In this document: in pieces, positions 37,196-45,786 of the stretch | How positions within the stretch are numbered: the stretch's first letter is position 1 | Layout of the letters: each line of letters starts with the position of its first letter | From: Clostridia bacterium | GTDB taxonomy: Bacteria > Bacillota > Clostridia > Oscillospirales > CAG-272 | Direction of reading: 5' to 3' | Length of the DNA stretch: 64,000 nucleotides | NCBI GenBank assembly: GCA_017501225.1 | Contig: JAFVXH010000009.1 | Coordinates: 33,980-97,979 of the forward strand | Translations under genes and position numbers: made by a program | Notes under the pieces: generated by a model | The model's database searches: none | Seen by the model: the letters and a program-made list of their open reading frames with translations, nothing else | What the model was told of the DNA's origin: nothing

Positions 37196-39322
37196 ATGGA
37201 AAGCAAAAAGCAGATTCCTACGGAATCGACAAACTCGAATAACGGCACGCAGAGCGTGCAAGGCAACGACCTGAGAGGCAGCGGCTGGAGCATGGTCTCT
37301 CTGTTGCTGGTGTTTTACGACGTCGTAGCGGTCAATCTGGCGTATTTTTTGTCACTGTGGCTGCGCTATGACTGCCAGTATACCGCCATTCCGACAGAGT
37401 ACTTGGCGGCGTGGTTTATGTTTGCACCCCTTTACGGCTTTGTGTGCTTCGTGGCGTTTAAGAGCGCAAACCTTTACCACAGCCTTTGGAGATTTGCCAG
37501 CTACGATGAATTGATCCGCATTCTGGTCACGACCCTTGTGACCGGTGCGTTCCACGGTGTGTTTATCACACTGTTCTTCTCGCAGATGCCCACCTCGTAT
37601 TATATCATCAGCATCGGCATTCAGTTTTTCCTTGTGCTGTCGGTTCGCTTTGCATACCGCTTCATTCTGATGGAGCGCCGCAAGCTCAAAAAGGCGAAGC
37701 AGAGTGCCATCGCAAGCCGCGTGATGCTGATCGGTGCGGGAAATGCCGGACGGCTGATCCTTGGAGATATTCAGTCTGCCAAGGAGGTCAACGATACGGT
37801 TTGCTGCATCATTGATGACGATAAGTCCAAGTGGGGCAAGTACATCAACGGTGTTCCGATCGTCGGAGGCAGAGAGGATATCCTGCTCAACGTTTCCAAG
37901 TATCGCATTGAAAAGATCTATCTCGCCATTCCGAGCGCGAGCGCTGAGGCTCGCCGCGATATTCTGAATATCTGCAAGGAATCGAACTGTGAGCTGAAGA
38001 ACCTTCCCGGTGTTTATCAGTTTGTGGCAGGGGACGTTCAGGTCAGCGCCATGCAGGACGTCAAGATCGAGGATCTGCTTGGCAGAAAGCCGGTTTCCGT
38101 TCAGGTGGACGAGATCTACGGACTGATCTCGGACAAGGTGGTTCTGGTCACGGGCGGCGGCGGATCGATCGGCAGTGAGCTTTGCCGTCAGATCGCGCGC
38201 CACAATCCCAAGACGCTGATCGTATTTGACATTTACGAGAACAACGCGCACGCCATTCAATTGGAGCTGCGCGACCAATATCCGGAGCTTGATCTGGAGG
38301 TCCTGATCGGATCGGTGCGCGACAGCCGCAGACTCAATCAGGTCTTTGCGCGCTTCCATCCCGACGTGGTCTTTCACGCGGCGGCGCACAAGCACGTTCC
38401 CTTAATGGAGGACAGCCCCTGCGAGTCTATTAAGAACAACGCCATCGGAACCTACAAGACCGCGTATGCGGCGATGGCACACAACTGTAAGAGATTCGTG
38501 CTGATCTCCACCGATAAGGCGGTGAATCCCACCAATATCATGGGAGCCTCCAAGCGCCTTTGTGAGATGATCGTGCAGACCTTTGATAAAAACGTCAGGG
38601 CGGGGAAATTCGACCAGCTTCCCCCCATTTATACGCACGGCGAGGATATCACCGACTCCCACGCCACGACCTTCCGGACGCCGATCTCCTCGCAGACCGA
38701 ATTCGTGGCGGTTCGCTTCGGTAACGTTCTTGGAAGTAACGGATCGGTCGTTCCGCACTTTAAGGAGCAGATCGCGCACGGCGGGCCCGTCACGGTCACG
38801 CACCCTGACATCATCCGTTACTTTATGACCATTCCGGAGGCAGCGTCGCTCGTATTGCAGGCGGGTGCTTATGCCAACGGAGGTGAGATCTTCGTTCTGG
38901 ATATGGGATCTCCCGTCAAGATCGATACGCTTGCAAGAAATCTGATCCGTCTGTCGGGTCTGCGCCCCGATATTGATATCAAGATCGAATATACCGGTCT
39001 TCGTCCCGGAGAAAAGCTGTACGAGGAAAAGCTGATGTCCGAGGAGGGGATGCGTACCACGCCCAATCAGCTCATTCACATCGGCTGTCCCATTCCGTTT
39101 GACGAGGAGCTCTTTATGAAGCAGCTCCTGACACTGATGGATGTCGCTTATGCGGGGGACGATGAGAAGATCCGTACGCTTGTTGCCGAGGCAGTGCCCA
39201 CCTATCATCCCGCAGGGGCTCACGGCAGTGAGGAAAAGGGCGAGGCGTTCCGACTTCAGATGAAGGACGTAGAGGCAAGTGAGGAAGCTGCCGCGAGGGA
39301 AGAGGCTCCGTCTGCGGTATAA
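37196..39322 (+). CDS. Membrane-bound nucleoside-diphosphate-sugar 4,6-dehydratase (WbpM/CapD/PglF type)
   Basis: 708 residues. N-terminal four-helix membrane domain (about 25-150), a CoA-binding-like Rossmann domain (RVMLIGAGNAGRLIL) and an extended SDR domain. That domain has VTGGGGSIGSELCRQI near 318-333, FHAAAHKHVPLME, and STDKAVNPTNIMGASKRLCEM near 438-458. Met replaces Tyr in the catalytic triad of this group (MGASK), as in WbpM-type UDP-GlcNAc 4,6-dehydratases. Predicted role: making UDP-4-keto-6-deoxy sugars for glycans at the membrane. It begins at the ATG at 37196; the frame extends upstream into the leader but has no ribosome site there. Confidence 0.88.
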   Translation: MESKKQIPTESTNSNNGTQSVQGNDLRGSGWSMVSLLLVFYDVVAVNLAYFLSLWLRYDCQYTAIPTEYLAAWFMFAPLYGFVCFVAFKSANLYHSLWRFASYDELIRILVTTLVTGAFHGVFITLFFSQMPTSYYIISIGIQFFLVLSVRFAYRFILMERRKLKKAKQSAIASRVMLIGAGNAGRLILGDIQSAKEVNDTVCCIIDDDKSKWGKYINGVPIVGGREDILLNVSKYRIEKIYLAIPSASAEARRDILNICKESNCELKNLPGVYQFVAGDVQVSAMQDVKIEDLLGRKPVSVQVDEIYGLISDKVVLVTGGGGSIGSELCRQIARHNPKTLIVFDIYENNAHAIQLELRDQYPELDLEVLIGSVRDSRRLNQVFARFHPDVVFHAAAHKHVPLMEDSPCESIKNNAIGTYKTAYAAMAHNCKRFVLISTDKAVNPTNIMGASKRLCEMIVQTFDKNVRAGKFDQLPPIYTHGEDITDSHATTFRTPISSQTEFVAVRFGNVLGSNGSVVPHFKEQIAHGGPVTVTHPDIIRYFMTIPEAASLVLQAGAYANGGEIFVLDMGSPVKIDTLARNLIRLSGLRPDIDIKIEYTGLRPGEKLYEEKLMSEEGMRTTPNQLIHIGCPIPFDEELFMKQLLTLMDVAYAGDDEKIRTLVAEAVPTYHPAGAHGSEEKGEAFRLQMKDVEASEEAAAREEAPSAV

Positions 39323-39334
39323 GCTTTGTAAGAA

Positions 39335-39372
39335 AAATATCCTGTACCAAGGCTCTGCGGTACAGGATATTT
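39335..39372 (+). terminator. Terminator after the dehydratase gene
   Basis: AAATATCCTGTACC (39335-39348) and GGTACAGGATATTT (39359-39372) form a perfect 14-bp stem with a 10-nt loop. The following T-run is short (GTTTG). Confidence 0.7.
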
Positions 39373-39470
39373 GTTTGACCGATCTCGGTTTTGGATCTCC
39401 TTGCTTCACAGAACCGACACATCCGTTCATCAAATCTTCGTTTTTTCTTGCGCCGCTTTTGACAATCGGA

Positions 39471-39479
39471 TGCTATAAT
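39471..39479 (+). promoter_or_regulatory. Extended -10 promoter
   Basis: TGCTATAAT, 33 bp before the small membrane protein start; no good -35 at 16-18 bp. Confidence 0.45.
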
Positions 39480-39511
39480 AAAGCGGTAAATTTATAAAAT
39501 GGAGTGTGCCT

Positions 39512-39958
39512 ATGTTTTCCAGACTTGGATACCGTCTGCAAAAATTCATGTACGGGCGGTACGGCAATGACGAGCTTTCTCGTTTTCTATCGGTTACGTC
39601 GCTGATCCTGATCGTGGTGACGATGATTCTGACCCTTTTTACAGGTCCCGGTCGACTTTGGCTGAACCTGATTACCCTGCTGCTGTACGTTCTCTCGTGG
39701 GGACTGATGATCTGGTCCATCGTACGGGGCTTTTCCAAAAATCTGACGCAGCGCAGAAAGGAACGTGCGACTTACCTCCGCTTGGCGGAAAAATGGCGCG
39801 CGCCCTTCCGTCTGTGGAAGAACAAGCACCGTGACCGCAAAACGCATCGCTATTTCAAATGCAAGCGCTGCCACGCGGTTCTGCGTGTGCCAAAGGGGAA
39901 GGGCGAGATCATTATCACCTGCCCCAAATGTCAGAACAAGCTTGCCAAAAAGACTTAA
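39512..39958 (+). CDS. Small membrane protein with C-terminal zinc ribbon
   Basis: 148 residues. Two hydrophobic helices (about 28-45, FLSVTSLILIVVTMILTLF, and about 52-70) are followed by a basic linker and a zinc ribbon with CKRCHAVLRV and CPKCQNKL. I do not recognise a named family. Zinc-ribbon/two-helix proteins of this size recur in Clostridia as uncharacterised membrane proteins. ATG at 39512 is seven bases after GGAG; a GTG two codons earlier is less likely. It is followed by a lipoprotein gene 62 bp downstream. Confidence 0.75.
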   Translation: MFSRLGYRLQKFMYGRYGNDELSRFLSVTSLILIVVTMILTLFTGPGRLWLNLITLLLYVLSWGLMIWSIVRGFSKNLTQRRKERATYLRLAEKWRAPFRLWKNKHRDRKTHRYFKCKRCHAVLRVPKGKGEIIITCPKCQNKLAKKT

Positions 39959-40020
39959 TACGCAAACGCAAGATTGGTTTTCCCCAGACTTTTGAAGGAT
40001 ATCTTCCGAAAGGAGCTACT

Positions 40021-42309
40021 ATGAAGCCAAAATACAAAGCGCTGAGCTTACTCTCAATACTGTTGCTTACCTTACTGCTGACGGGATTGATCTCCTGCGA
40101 CGTAGAGGTAGATCCCATCACTTTACCGACGCCGAGCGTTACGGTCAGCAAATACGGCGTGGCATTCTGGCAGCCCGTATCGGGTGCTGTCGGATACCAG
40201 TACAGGATCGGTCACGGAGAGGTGCAAAGCACGACCGATTGCTCCGTTTCCCTGATTCAGGGAGACACGCTGTACGTCAAGGCCGTCGGTGACGGTGTCA
40301 ATACGCTGGACTCTCCTTGGAGCCAGGGAATCGTTTGTGACAGCCCGCACGCGCCGGACGGAAAGCCGATCACGCTGGTTCCTCCTGCGGTGCAGATCAA
40401 CAACAGCGGTGTCGCCCATTGGATCGCGCTCCCGGGTGCCACGGCTTACGCTTATAAGATCAACAACGGTGCCGAGCAGATCACGGCGGATTGCGCGGTG
40501 GAGCTTGAGGTGGGGCAGAGCATTGCCGTCAAGGCGATCGGCGACGGGACGCGCTATCTGGACAGCGTATATTCCGAGCCGCAGTCCTATTCCTGCCGTC
40601 ACGAGGACAGTGACGCGAACAAAGCATGCGATCATTGCAGCATTCAGATCATCATTCCGATCAATCTCTATTCGCTCAACGACCTGCACGGCTCCTTTAT
40701 GGATACCGACGCAAACCCCGGTCTTGACGAGTTTACTACCTGGATGCAAGCGCTTTATGCCGATACCGAGGAATACGAGCTTTTGCTCTCCGCGGGAGAT
40801 ATGTGGCAGGGAAGCATGGAGTCCAGCACCAATCACGGCTCCCTGATGACCGAGTGGATGAACGAGATGGACTTTGCTTGTATGACGCTCGGCAATCACG
40901 AGTTTGATTGGGGTGCCGATTCGATCGTGGCAAACCAAGCCATTGCGGAATTCCCGTTCCTTGCGATCAATATCCTCTATCAAGGGGAGAAGGTGGATTA
41001 CTGTCAGCCCTCTGTCGTTGTGGAATGCGGCGGCGTGAAGGTAGGCATCATCGGCGCGATCGGAAATTGCCTGAGCTCGATTTCCGGAGAATTTACCGAC
41101 GGATTGCAATTCATCGCGGGCAGCCAGCTGACCAAGCTCGTGCAGGATGAGGCGGCACGCCTCCGTCGCGAGGAGGGATGCGATCTGATCGTTTACTCCA
41201 TTCACGACAGCACGACCGGCTACGATGAGGAGCTTTCCAACAAAAACAGCGGCAAGGGATACGTGGACGTCGTATTCGAGGGACATTCGCACAGTCGCTA
41301 TGCCAAGAGAGATGGCTACGGTGTTCCGCACGTGCAGGCGGGCGCTTACAATGAGGGTGTCGGCTGCGTGGCGGTCGAATACAGCCTTCTGACAAATGAA
41401 ATTACCGTTGTAACCGTTGAGATCATCGACAGCGCGATCTACAGTGATCCGTCGATCACGGATTCTCCTCTGATCGACGAGCTGATGGAGAAATATTTCC
41501 CGGGATACGACCCGTACCGTGATATTCTGGGGAACAATATGCTCTACCGTGACGGAGATGCGCTTTGCCAAAAGGTTGCGGAGCTTTATCTCGCGCACGG
41601 CAAGCAGCATTGGAGCAATTATTCCATCGCGGCGGCAGGAGGGCGATTGCAAACGCGCGAGCCCTATTCGCTTCCTGCGGGAAACGTGACCTACGCACAG
41701 CTTTTTGCGCTCTTCCCGTTTGACAATGACCTCGTCTTAGTCAAGGTGGACGGTACGACACTCCGCAGCCTGATCAACGGAGGACGCCTTGTCATGGTGA
41801 CCGATGCGTCGGTTGCGGGAGGGATCGATCCCGCAAAGACTTATTACATCGTGACCGATACCTACACCGCATACTACAACCGCATGAATATCGTCGATCG
41901 CACGTCGGATCTTTATGCAAGAGATCTGCTCGGTGAATTCATCGCAAGCGGCGCGTGGGGCGCGCCCGCTGCCGATCAGATCGAGCGGATCAGCATCCCA
42001 AGGGTGTATGAGATCGGTGCGGCCCTTCCCGACAACGGAAGCTCCGATGCGCTGTATTTTGTAACGGGCACCGTAGTTTCCATTGAGAACAGTACTTACG
42101 GAAATATGTATATCAGCGACGGGGAGAACACGCTTTTCGTCTACGGCGTTTACAGTGAGGACGGAAGCGTACGCTTCGACGCCATGGCAAATCCGCCAAG
42201 GGTAGGGGATCGGATCACGCTTTGCTCCTCGGTCAAGAGATACGTCAACGGCGGTACGGTGACGATCGAATTGATCAACGCGCGCCTTTACGAAATTGCA
42301 AATTCATAA
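40021..42309 (+). CDS. 5'-nucleotidase/metallophosphoesterase lipoprotein
   Basis: 762-residue surface lipoprotein. The signal peptide ends in LTGLISC with lipobox Cys26. Two repeated Fn3-like modules follow (SKYGVAFWQPVSGAVGYQYRI and NNSGVAHWIALPGATAYAYKI). A calcineurin-like phosphoesterase begins near residue 217 (SLNDLHGSF, LSAGDMWQG, LGNHEFDWG near 290, EGHSHSR). A 5'-nucleotidase C-terminal domain follows (AGNVTYAQLFALFPFDNDLV). The last 95 residues look like an OB-fold (VTGTVVSIENSTYGNMYISD). Likely an extracellular nucleotide or sugar-phosphate hydrolase for nutrient salvage. The start follows AAAGGAG; a longer frame upstream runs through the previous gene and is rejected. Confidence 0.88.
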   Translation: MKPKYKALSLLSILLLTLLLTGLISCDVEVDPITLPTPSVTVSKYGVAFWQPVSGAVGYQYRIGHGEVQSTTDCSVSLIQGDTLYVKAVGDGVNTLDSPWSQGIVCDSPHAPDGKPITLVPPAVQINNSGVAHWIALPGATAYAYKINNGAEQITADCAVELEVGQSIAVKAIGDGTRYLDSVYSEPQSYSCRHEDSDANKACDHCSIQIIIPINLYSLNDLHGSFMDTDANPGLDEFTTWMQALYADTEEYELLLSAGDMWQGSMESSTNHGSLMTEWMNEMDFACMTLGNHEFDWGADSIVANQAIAEFPFLAINILYQGEKVDYCQPSVVVECGGVKVGIIGAIGNCLSSISGEFTDGLQFIAGSQLTKLVQDEAARLRREEGCDLIVYSIHDSTTGYDEELSNKNSGKGYVDVVFEGHSHSRYAKRDGYGVPHVQAGAYNEGVGCVAVEYSLLTNEITVVTVEIIDSAIYSDPSITDSPLIDELMEKYFPGYDPYRDILGNNMLYRDGDALCQKVAELYLAHGKQHWSNYSIAAAGGRLQTREPYSLPAGNVTYAQLFALFPFDNDLVLVKVDGTTLRSLINGGRLVMVTDASVAGGIDPAKTYYIVTDTYTAYYNRMNIVDRTSDLYARDLLGEFIASGAWGAPAADQIERISIPRVYEIGAALPDNGSSDALYFVTGTVVSIENSTYGNMYISDGENTLFVYGVYSEDGSVRFDAMANPPRVGDRITLCSSVKRYVNGGTVTIELINARLYEIANS

Positions 42310-42322
42310 AACCGCATCAAAA

Positions 42323-42366
42323 AACGCATTGCCGTTCTCTTTTCGGCAATGCGTTGTTTTTTTATT
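42323..42366. terminator. Convergent terminator after the lipoprotein gene
   Basis: AACGCATTGCCG (42323-42334) pairs with CGGCAATGCGTT (42344-42355), then GTTTTTTTATT. It abuts the end of the leftward DUF3021 gene. Confidence 0.88.
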
Positions 42367-42784
42367 CTTTTCCAAGCTTTCTGTTCAGCCTTTTTTGCGA
42401 GGCGCGGATGCTGCAATATACCGCCAGCCAGACGGTCAGGTAGATCAGGACAAAGGCTGCGGTAAAGATCGCGAATGCAATCGGCTCAAAGGGCACCCAG
42501 CGATTGATCAGATAGCAGATGCTGTAAACGGTGTAAAGCGAGAGAAAATGATACAAAAGGCATTTTGCGAGCGGCCAGCCCTCGATCTGATGAAAGACCG
42601 ATGCCCCCGCATGGACGAAGGCAAGCAGATACATGGAGAGAGCCATGATCAGAAGCTCGGTTGCGCTGAGCGCGATAGGTGTACCCGATAGCTCGATACA
42701 AAAGAGAACGATGCACGTGACAATCGGACCGAATCCTCCGAAGATGAGTCCGCGGTGAAAAAAGGCGATCAGATTTTGCTTCAT
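42362..42784 (-). CDS. DUF3021 family membrane protein
   Basis: 140 residues with four predicted membrane helices (GLIFGGFGPIVTCIVLFCI, ATELLIMALSMYLLAFVHA, LYHFLSLYTVYSICYLI, FAIFTAAFVLIYLTVWLAV). It matches the DUF3021 pattern, a family nearly always encoded next to a LytTR-domain regulator and thought to modulate it. Its ATG overlaps the LytTR gene stop by four bases. Confidence 0.82.
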   Translation of the reverse strand: MKQNLIAFFHRGLIFGGFGPIVTCIVLFCIELSGTPIALSATELLIMALSMYLLAFVHAGASVFHQIEGWPLAKCLLYHFLSLYTVYSICYLINRWVPFEPIAFAIFTAAFVLIYLTVWLAVYCSIRASQKRLNRKLGKE

Positions 42785-43218
42785 TTGTTCAGTCCCATCC
42801 TTTCCTTGAGTGATTTCAGGCAGCGTCTGGACACGTAATCGGTATATCCGCTACGGAAGGTGACGCGCAGGGCGCAGGAAAGCATCGTGTCAAACTGTGT
42901 CATGGCGGATACGTTGGCAAGGCAGGATTGATTGATCTTGATAAAGCTCTTGGAATATTGCTCCTCCAGAACGTACAGACGCGTCTTGACGTGGAAGCGT
43001 CCGTCGCTTGTGATGGCGTAGACCTTGCCTCCCTCGACCGAAAAGCAATCGATCCGGTCGATCTCCAGCTTGACGGCGCGGTTTTCCGCGTAGCCTATGA
43101 TATTGGTGTCGAATCGCTCTACCAGACGCGCAAGCTCCTCAGTCAGCCGACTTTTTGCATGCGCATGGACCACGATCTCCTCCTCTTTCGTCGGATCGAT
43201 CACAATCCGTAGCTTCAT
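42781..43218 (-). CDS. LytTR-domain DNA-binding regulator
   Basis: 145 residues. The N-terminal part is basic and short (MKLRIVIDPTKEEEIVVHAH). The LytTR domain begins about residue 55 with DRIDCFSVEGGKVYAIT and contains LEEQYSKSFIKINQSCLAN and the final YVSRRCLKSLKERMG. The ATG at 43218 is six bases after GGGGG; an ATG two codons earlier would sit directly on the ribosome site. The LytTR-DUF3021 pair forms a small membrane-linked regulatory unit. Confidence 0.88.
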   Translation of the reverse strand: MKLRIVIDPTKEEEIVVHAHAKSRLTEELARLVERFDTNIIGYAENRAVKLEIDRIDCFSVEGGKVYAITSDGRFHVKTRLYVLEEQYSKSFIKINQSCLANVSAMTQFDTMLSCALRVTFRSGYTDYVSRRCLKSLKERMGLNK

Positions 43219-43241
43219 CGTCATCCCCCCATTCTATTTGT

Positions 43242-43270
43242 ATGGTATCACAAAATGAGAAGGGATGCAA
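43242..43270 (-). promoter_or_regulatory. Putative LytTR-DUF3021 promoter
   Basis: Read leftward: TTGCAT (43270-43265), 17-bp spacer, TACCAT (43247-43242). Confidence 0.4.
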
Positions 43271-43344
43271 GATGTTTTTGCTATGCGGTTGCTTTTTTCG
43301 CTTATGCGTTGCCTTTCCTGCGACAAAAAACTTACCGCTTTGTC

Positions 43345-43373
43345 TTGCAAATCCGGGAAAGCTATGCTATAAT
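43345..43373 (+). promoter_or_regulatory. Response regulator gene promoter
   Basis: TTGCAA (43345-43350), 17-bp spacer, TATAAT (43368-43373). Confidence 0.65.
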
Positions 43374-43408
43374 GAATAAAACAGAAGCTGCTCTTGAGGA
43401 GGATCGTG

Positions 43409-44116
43409 ATGAATAACAACAAATACAAGATCCTTCTGGTCGAGGCAGAGCAGGAGGAGCAAGCCCGCATAACGGAGCTTTTGGAGGAGAACGGATACCG
43501 GATCATCGCGGCGGACGATGCAGATTCTGCCAAAATGCTCCACCTTTCCCACGTCCCCGATCTGATGCTTTTGGATCCCGATCTTCCCGATCAGGACGGA
43601 AGCGTTCTTCTTGAGGAGCTCCGCCGAGAGGATGCCACGCCCGTGATCATCCTCTCAAGTCACACGGAGGAGGCGGAAACGGTCCGTTTTTTGGATCTGG
43701 GCGCGAATGACTATATCAAAAAGCCCTGCGGTGACGCAGAGCTGCTGGCACGCATCCGGTCAACGCTTCGGGACTGTCGCAGCCGGTCCTCGGGTGCTAC
43801 GTCCTCCGAGCTGTTTGCTCTCGGGGAGCTTGAGATCCGATACGGGTCCAGGCGCGTCTTTCTCGGCGGCAGGGAGATCAAGCTGACGCAGACCGAGTAC
43901 AACGTGCTGGCGTTGCTCTCACAAAACGCCGATTGCGTCCTTAGCTATGCCACGATCATCAAGGAGATCTGGAGGGAATACCCGACACAGAGCAATATCA
44001 AGCGCCTGCAGGTCAACGTGGCAAACCTGCGTAAGAAGCTTGGGGAGCTCCCGGGCTCGGAAGGATATATCGTCAATGAAGCGGGTGTGGGCTACCGCAT
44101 GGGGGATGCGAAATAA
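43409..44116 (+). CDS. OmpR/PhoB-family response regulator without adjacent kinase
   Basis: 235 residues. Receiver domain 1-about 118: KILLVEAEQEE, phosphoacceptor Asp in LMLLDPDLPDQDG and the conserved Lys in YIKKPCG. The OmpR winged helix covers about 140-235 (LTQTEYNVLALLSQ, RLQVNVANLRKKLG, VGYRMG). The acidic pair that binds Mg at the end of strand 1, usually DD or DE, reads EAE, which may weaken phosphorylation. No histidine kinase gene is nearby. It resembles KdpE-type regulators. It lies 79 bp before a transporter on the same strand and may control it. The ATG follows GAGGAGGATCGTG. Confidence 0.87.
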   Translation: MNNNKYKILLVEAEQEEQARITELLEENGYRIIAADDADSAKMLHLSHVPDLMLLDPDLPDQDGSVLLEELRREDATPVIILSSHTEEAETVRFLDLGANDYIKKPCGDAELLARIRSTLRDCRSRSSGATSSELFALGELEIRYGSRRVFLGGREIKLTQTEYNVLALLSQNADCVLSYATIIKEIWREYPTQSNIKRLQVNVANLRKKLGELPGSEGYIVNEAGVGYRMGDAK

Positions 44117-44195
44117 CCGACTGTGTATGGCTACCCCCGGTCCGATTGACGCTTGAATATCAAAAAACAGACAGAAAGACAAAAAGGAGAAATCT

Positions 44196-45497
44196 ATGCT
44201 TGCACAAATCACCGAGCAGGGCTTGTGGCCCGCAATGATCCTCTTTGCCGTAACCTACGTTCTGATGCTGGTATTTTCCAAATACCGCCATTACATCGCG
44301 TTGGCTTCGGGACTCGTGTTCCTCGTTTCGGGAATGCTTCCGATCGGCGAGCTGATCCCGTCCATTGATTTTAACGTCATTCTGATGATCGCAGGCACGA
44401 TGGGACTTGTCGCACTCTTTATTGAGAGCCAGATGCCCTCGCTCCTTGCCGATCTTTTGATGAAGCGTGTCGGTACGGTTCAGTGGGCAGCCGTCGCGCT
44501 TGCACTCTTTGCGGGTATCATTTCCGCGTTCGTGGATAACGTCGCAACGGTGCTGATGATAGCCCCCATCGGTCTTGCCATCTGCAAAAAGCTGAATACC
44601 AATCCTGTCCCCTTTATCATTGCCATCGCGGTTTCCTCCAATCTGCAAGGGGCGGCGACGCTTGTGGGAGATACCACTGCGATTATGATGGGCTCGGCAT
44701 TGGATATGAGCTTCCTTGATTTCTTCTGGTTCGGGGGAAAACCGAGTATCTTCTTTGCGGTTGAGATCGGCGCAGTGATCTCCGCGCTGATCCTCCTCTT
44801 TTTGTTCCGCAAGGAGAAAAAGAAGATCGAGAAAACGAATGAGCTGACCGAGGTGACCGATTACGTGCCCAGCCTTTTGCTGGTAAGCGTTCTGGTGCTT
44901 CTGATCATGGCGTCCTTCATTCCCGATAAGCCTGCTATCACCAACGGCCTGATCTGCTGCGTGCTCTTCGCCGTAGGTCTGATCTATAAGCTTGCAAGCA
45001 CCTGGGAGCCCAAAAGTGTGCTTCCTGCCATTAAGTCCATTGATTTTGAAACCATCGGAATTCTTGTGGGACTCTTCCTGATGATCGGCGGTATCAAGGC
45101 AGAGGGCGTGATCGATCTGCTTGCCAATACGCTTGCCGAGTGGGGAGGGAACAACATCTTCCTGCTTTATACGATCGTGGTCTGGGCGTCTGTCGTGATC
45201 TCGGCATTCATCGATAACATTCCTTACGTTGCCACCATGATTCCCGTCATTATGGGAATTTGCTCCAGCCTTGGCATGGATCCGACGCTTCTGCTCTTCG
45301 GTCTGCTTTCAGGCGCGACGCTTGGCGGTAACTGCACGCCCATCGGAGCATCCGCGAACATTACGGGTATCGGTATCCTGAGAAGAAACGGCTATACGGT
45401 CAAGAACAGCGATTTCTTTAAGATCGGTATCCCGTTTACACTCGCAGCGATCATTCCCGCGTATATCTACCTTTGGCTGATGTATGCCCCCAAGTGA
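44196..45497 (+). CDS. ArsB/NhaD-type ion transporter (SLC13/P-protein superfamily)
   Basis: 433-residue protein with about 11-12 membrane helices in two related halves. The halves carry SAFVDNVATVLMIAPIG and SAFIDNIPYVATMIPVI, the paired DN hairpin motifs of the ArsB/NhaD/CitM superfamily, and each is followed by a G/A-rich stretch (GDTTAIMMG, GGNCTPIGASANI). Substrate may be Na+/H+, an oxyanion or a dicarboxylate and cannot be fixed from sequence. The start is an ATG after AAAAAGGAGAAATCT. It probably shares the transcript of the response regulator and ends at a hairpin. Confidence 0.88.
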   Translation: MLAQITEQGLWPAMILFAVTYVLMLVFSKYRHYIALASGLVFLVSGMLPIGELIPSIDFNVILMIAGTMGLVALFIESQMPSLLADLLMKRVGTVQWAAVALALFAGIISAFVDNVATVLMIAPIGLAICKKLNTNPVPFIIAIAVSSNLQGAATLVGDTTAIMMGSALDMSFLDFFWFGGKPSIFFAVEIGAVISALILLFLFRKEKKKIEKTNELTEVTDYVPSLLLVSVLVLLIMASFIPDKPAITNGLICCVLFAVGLIYKLASTWEPKSVLPAIKSIDFETIGILVGLFLMIGGIKAEGVIDLLANTLAEWGGNNIFLLYTIVVWASVVISAFIDNIPYVATMIPVIMGICSSLGMDPTLLLFGLLSGATLGGNCTPIGASANITGIGILRRNGYTVKNSDFFKIGIPFTLAAIIPAYIYLWLMYAPK

Positions 45498-45522
45498 TAC
45501 GGTAAAATACAATATCAATCAT

Positions 45523-45560
45523 AAGCAAGTGCCGTCGGTCGACGGCACTTGCTTTCTTTA
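45523..45560 (+). terminator. Terminator after the transporter
   Basis: AAGCAAGTGCCGTC (45523-45536) pairs with GACGGCACTTGCTT (45541-45554), 4-nt loop, then TCTTTA. Confidence 0.8.
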
Positions 45561-45580
45561 CCGAATCTTTACCGATTGTA

Positions 45581-45589
45581 TGATATAAT
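45581..45589 (+). promoter_or_regulatory. Extended -10 promoter upstream of leader ORF
   Basis: TGATATAAT, with no convincing -35 at the standard distance; 32 bp before the small ORF. Confidence 0.5.
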
Positions 45590-45621
45590 GTAAAACTGAA
45601 ATATTATGAAAAGGAGTCAAT

Positions 45622-45723
45622 ATGGACACAATTCCCCGAAGTTGCCCCTTTATGGGGTTACGAAGCAAGCAAATTTTCCACTTTTCCCGCCACGTAATGC
45701 AGATCTTCCGATTGCTGTGCTGA
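45622..45723 (+). CDS. Possible 33-residue leader peptide
   Basis: Begins MDTIPRSCPF and ends FRLLC. It has a strong ribosome site, AAAAGGAG five bases before the ATG, and follows an extended -10 box. It ends 63 bp before the CNNM/CorC gene, whose own ribosome site (TTGGAG) is weaker. The peptide has no run of a single regulatory amino acid and shows no similarity I recognise. The RNA around CCCC-TTTAT-GGGG could fold. It may be a leader peptide, a small protein or chance. Confidence 0.4.
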   Translation: MDTIPRSCPFMGLRSKQIFHFSRHVMQIFRLLC

Positions 45724-45786
45724 CCGAAAGTACTGTTTACAGATAATTACGTGAATGAAAATTTGAATTTGGAGATTTGCTAAAAC

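Noticed and set aside
40123..41652. 509-codon - strand frame opposite the lipoprotein gene
   Set aside because: The + strand has a signal peptide, lipobox and phosphoesterase motifs; the antisense frame has none.
45590..45780. Manganese (yybP-ykoY) or Mg (M-box) riboswitch before the CNNM/CorC gene
   Set aside because: I could not find the conserved core sequences of either class; only a small ORF with a ribosome site is visible.
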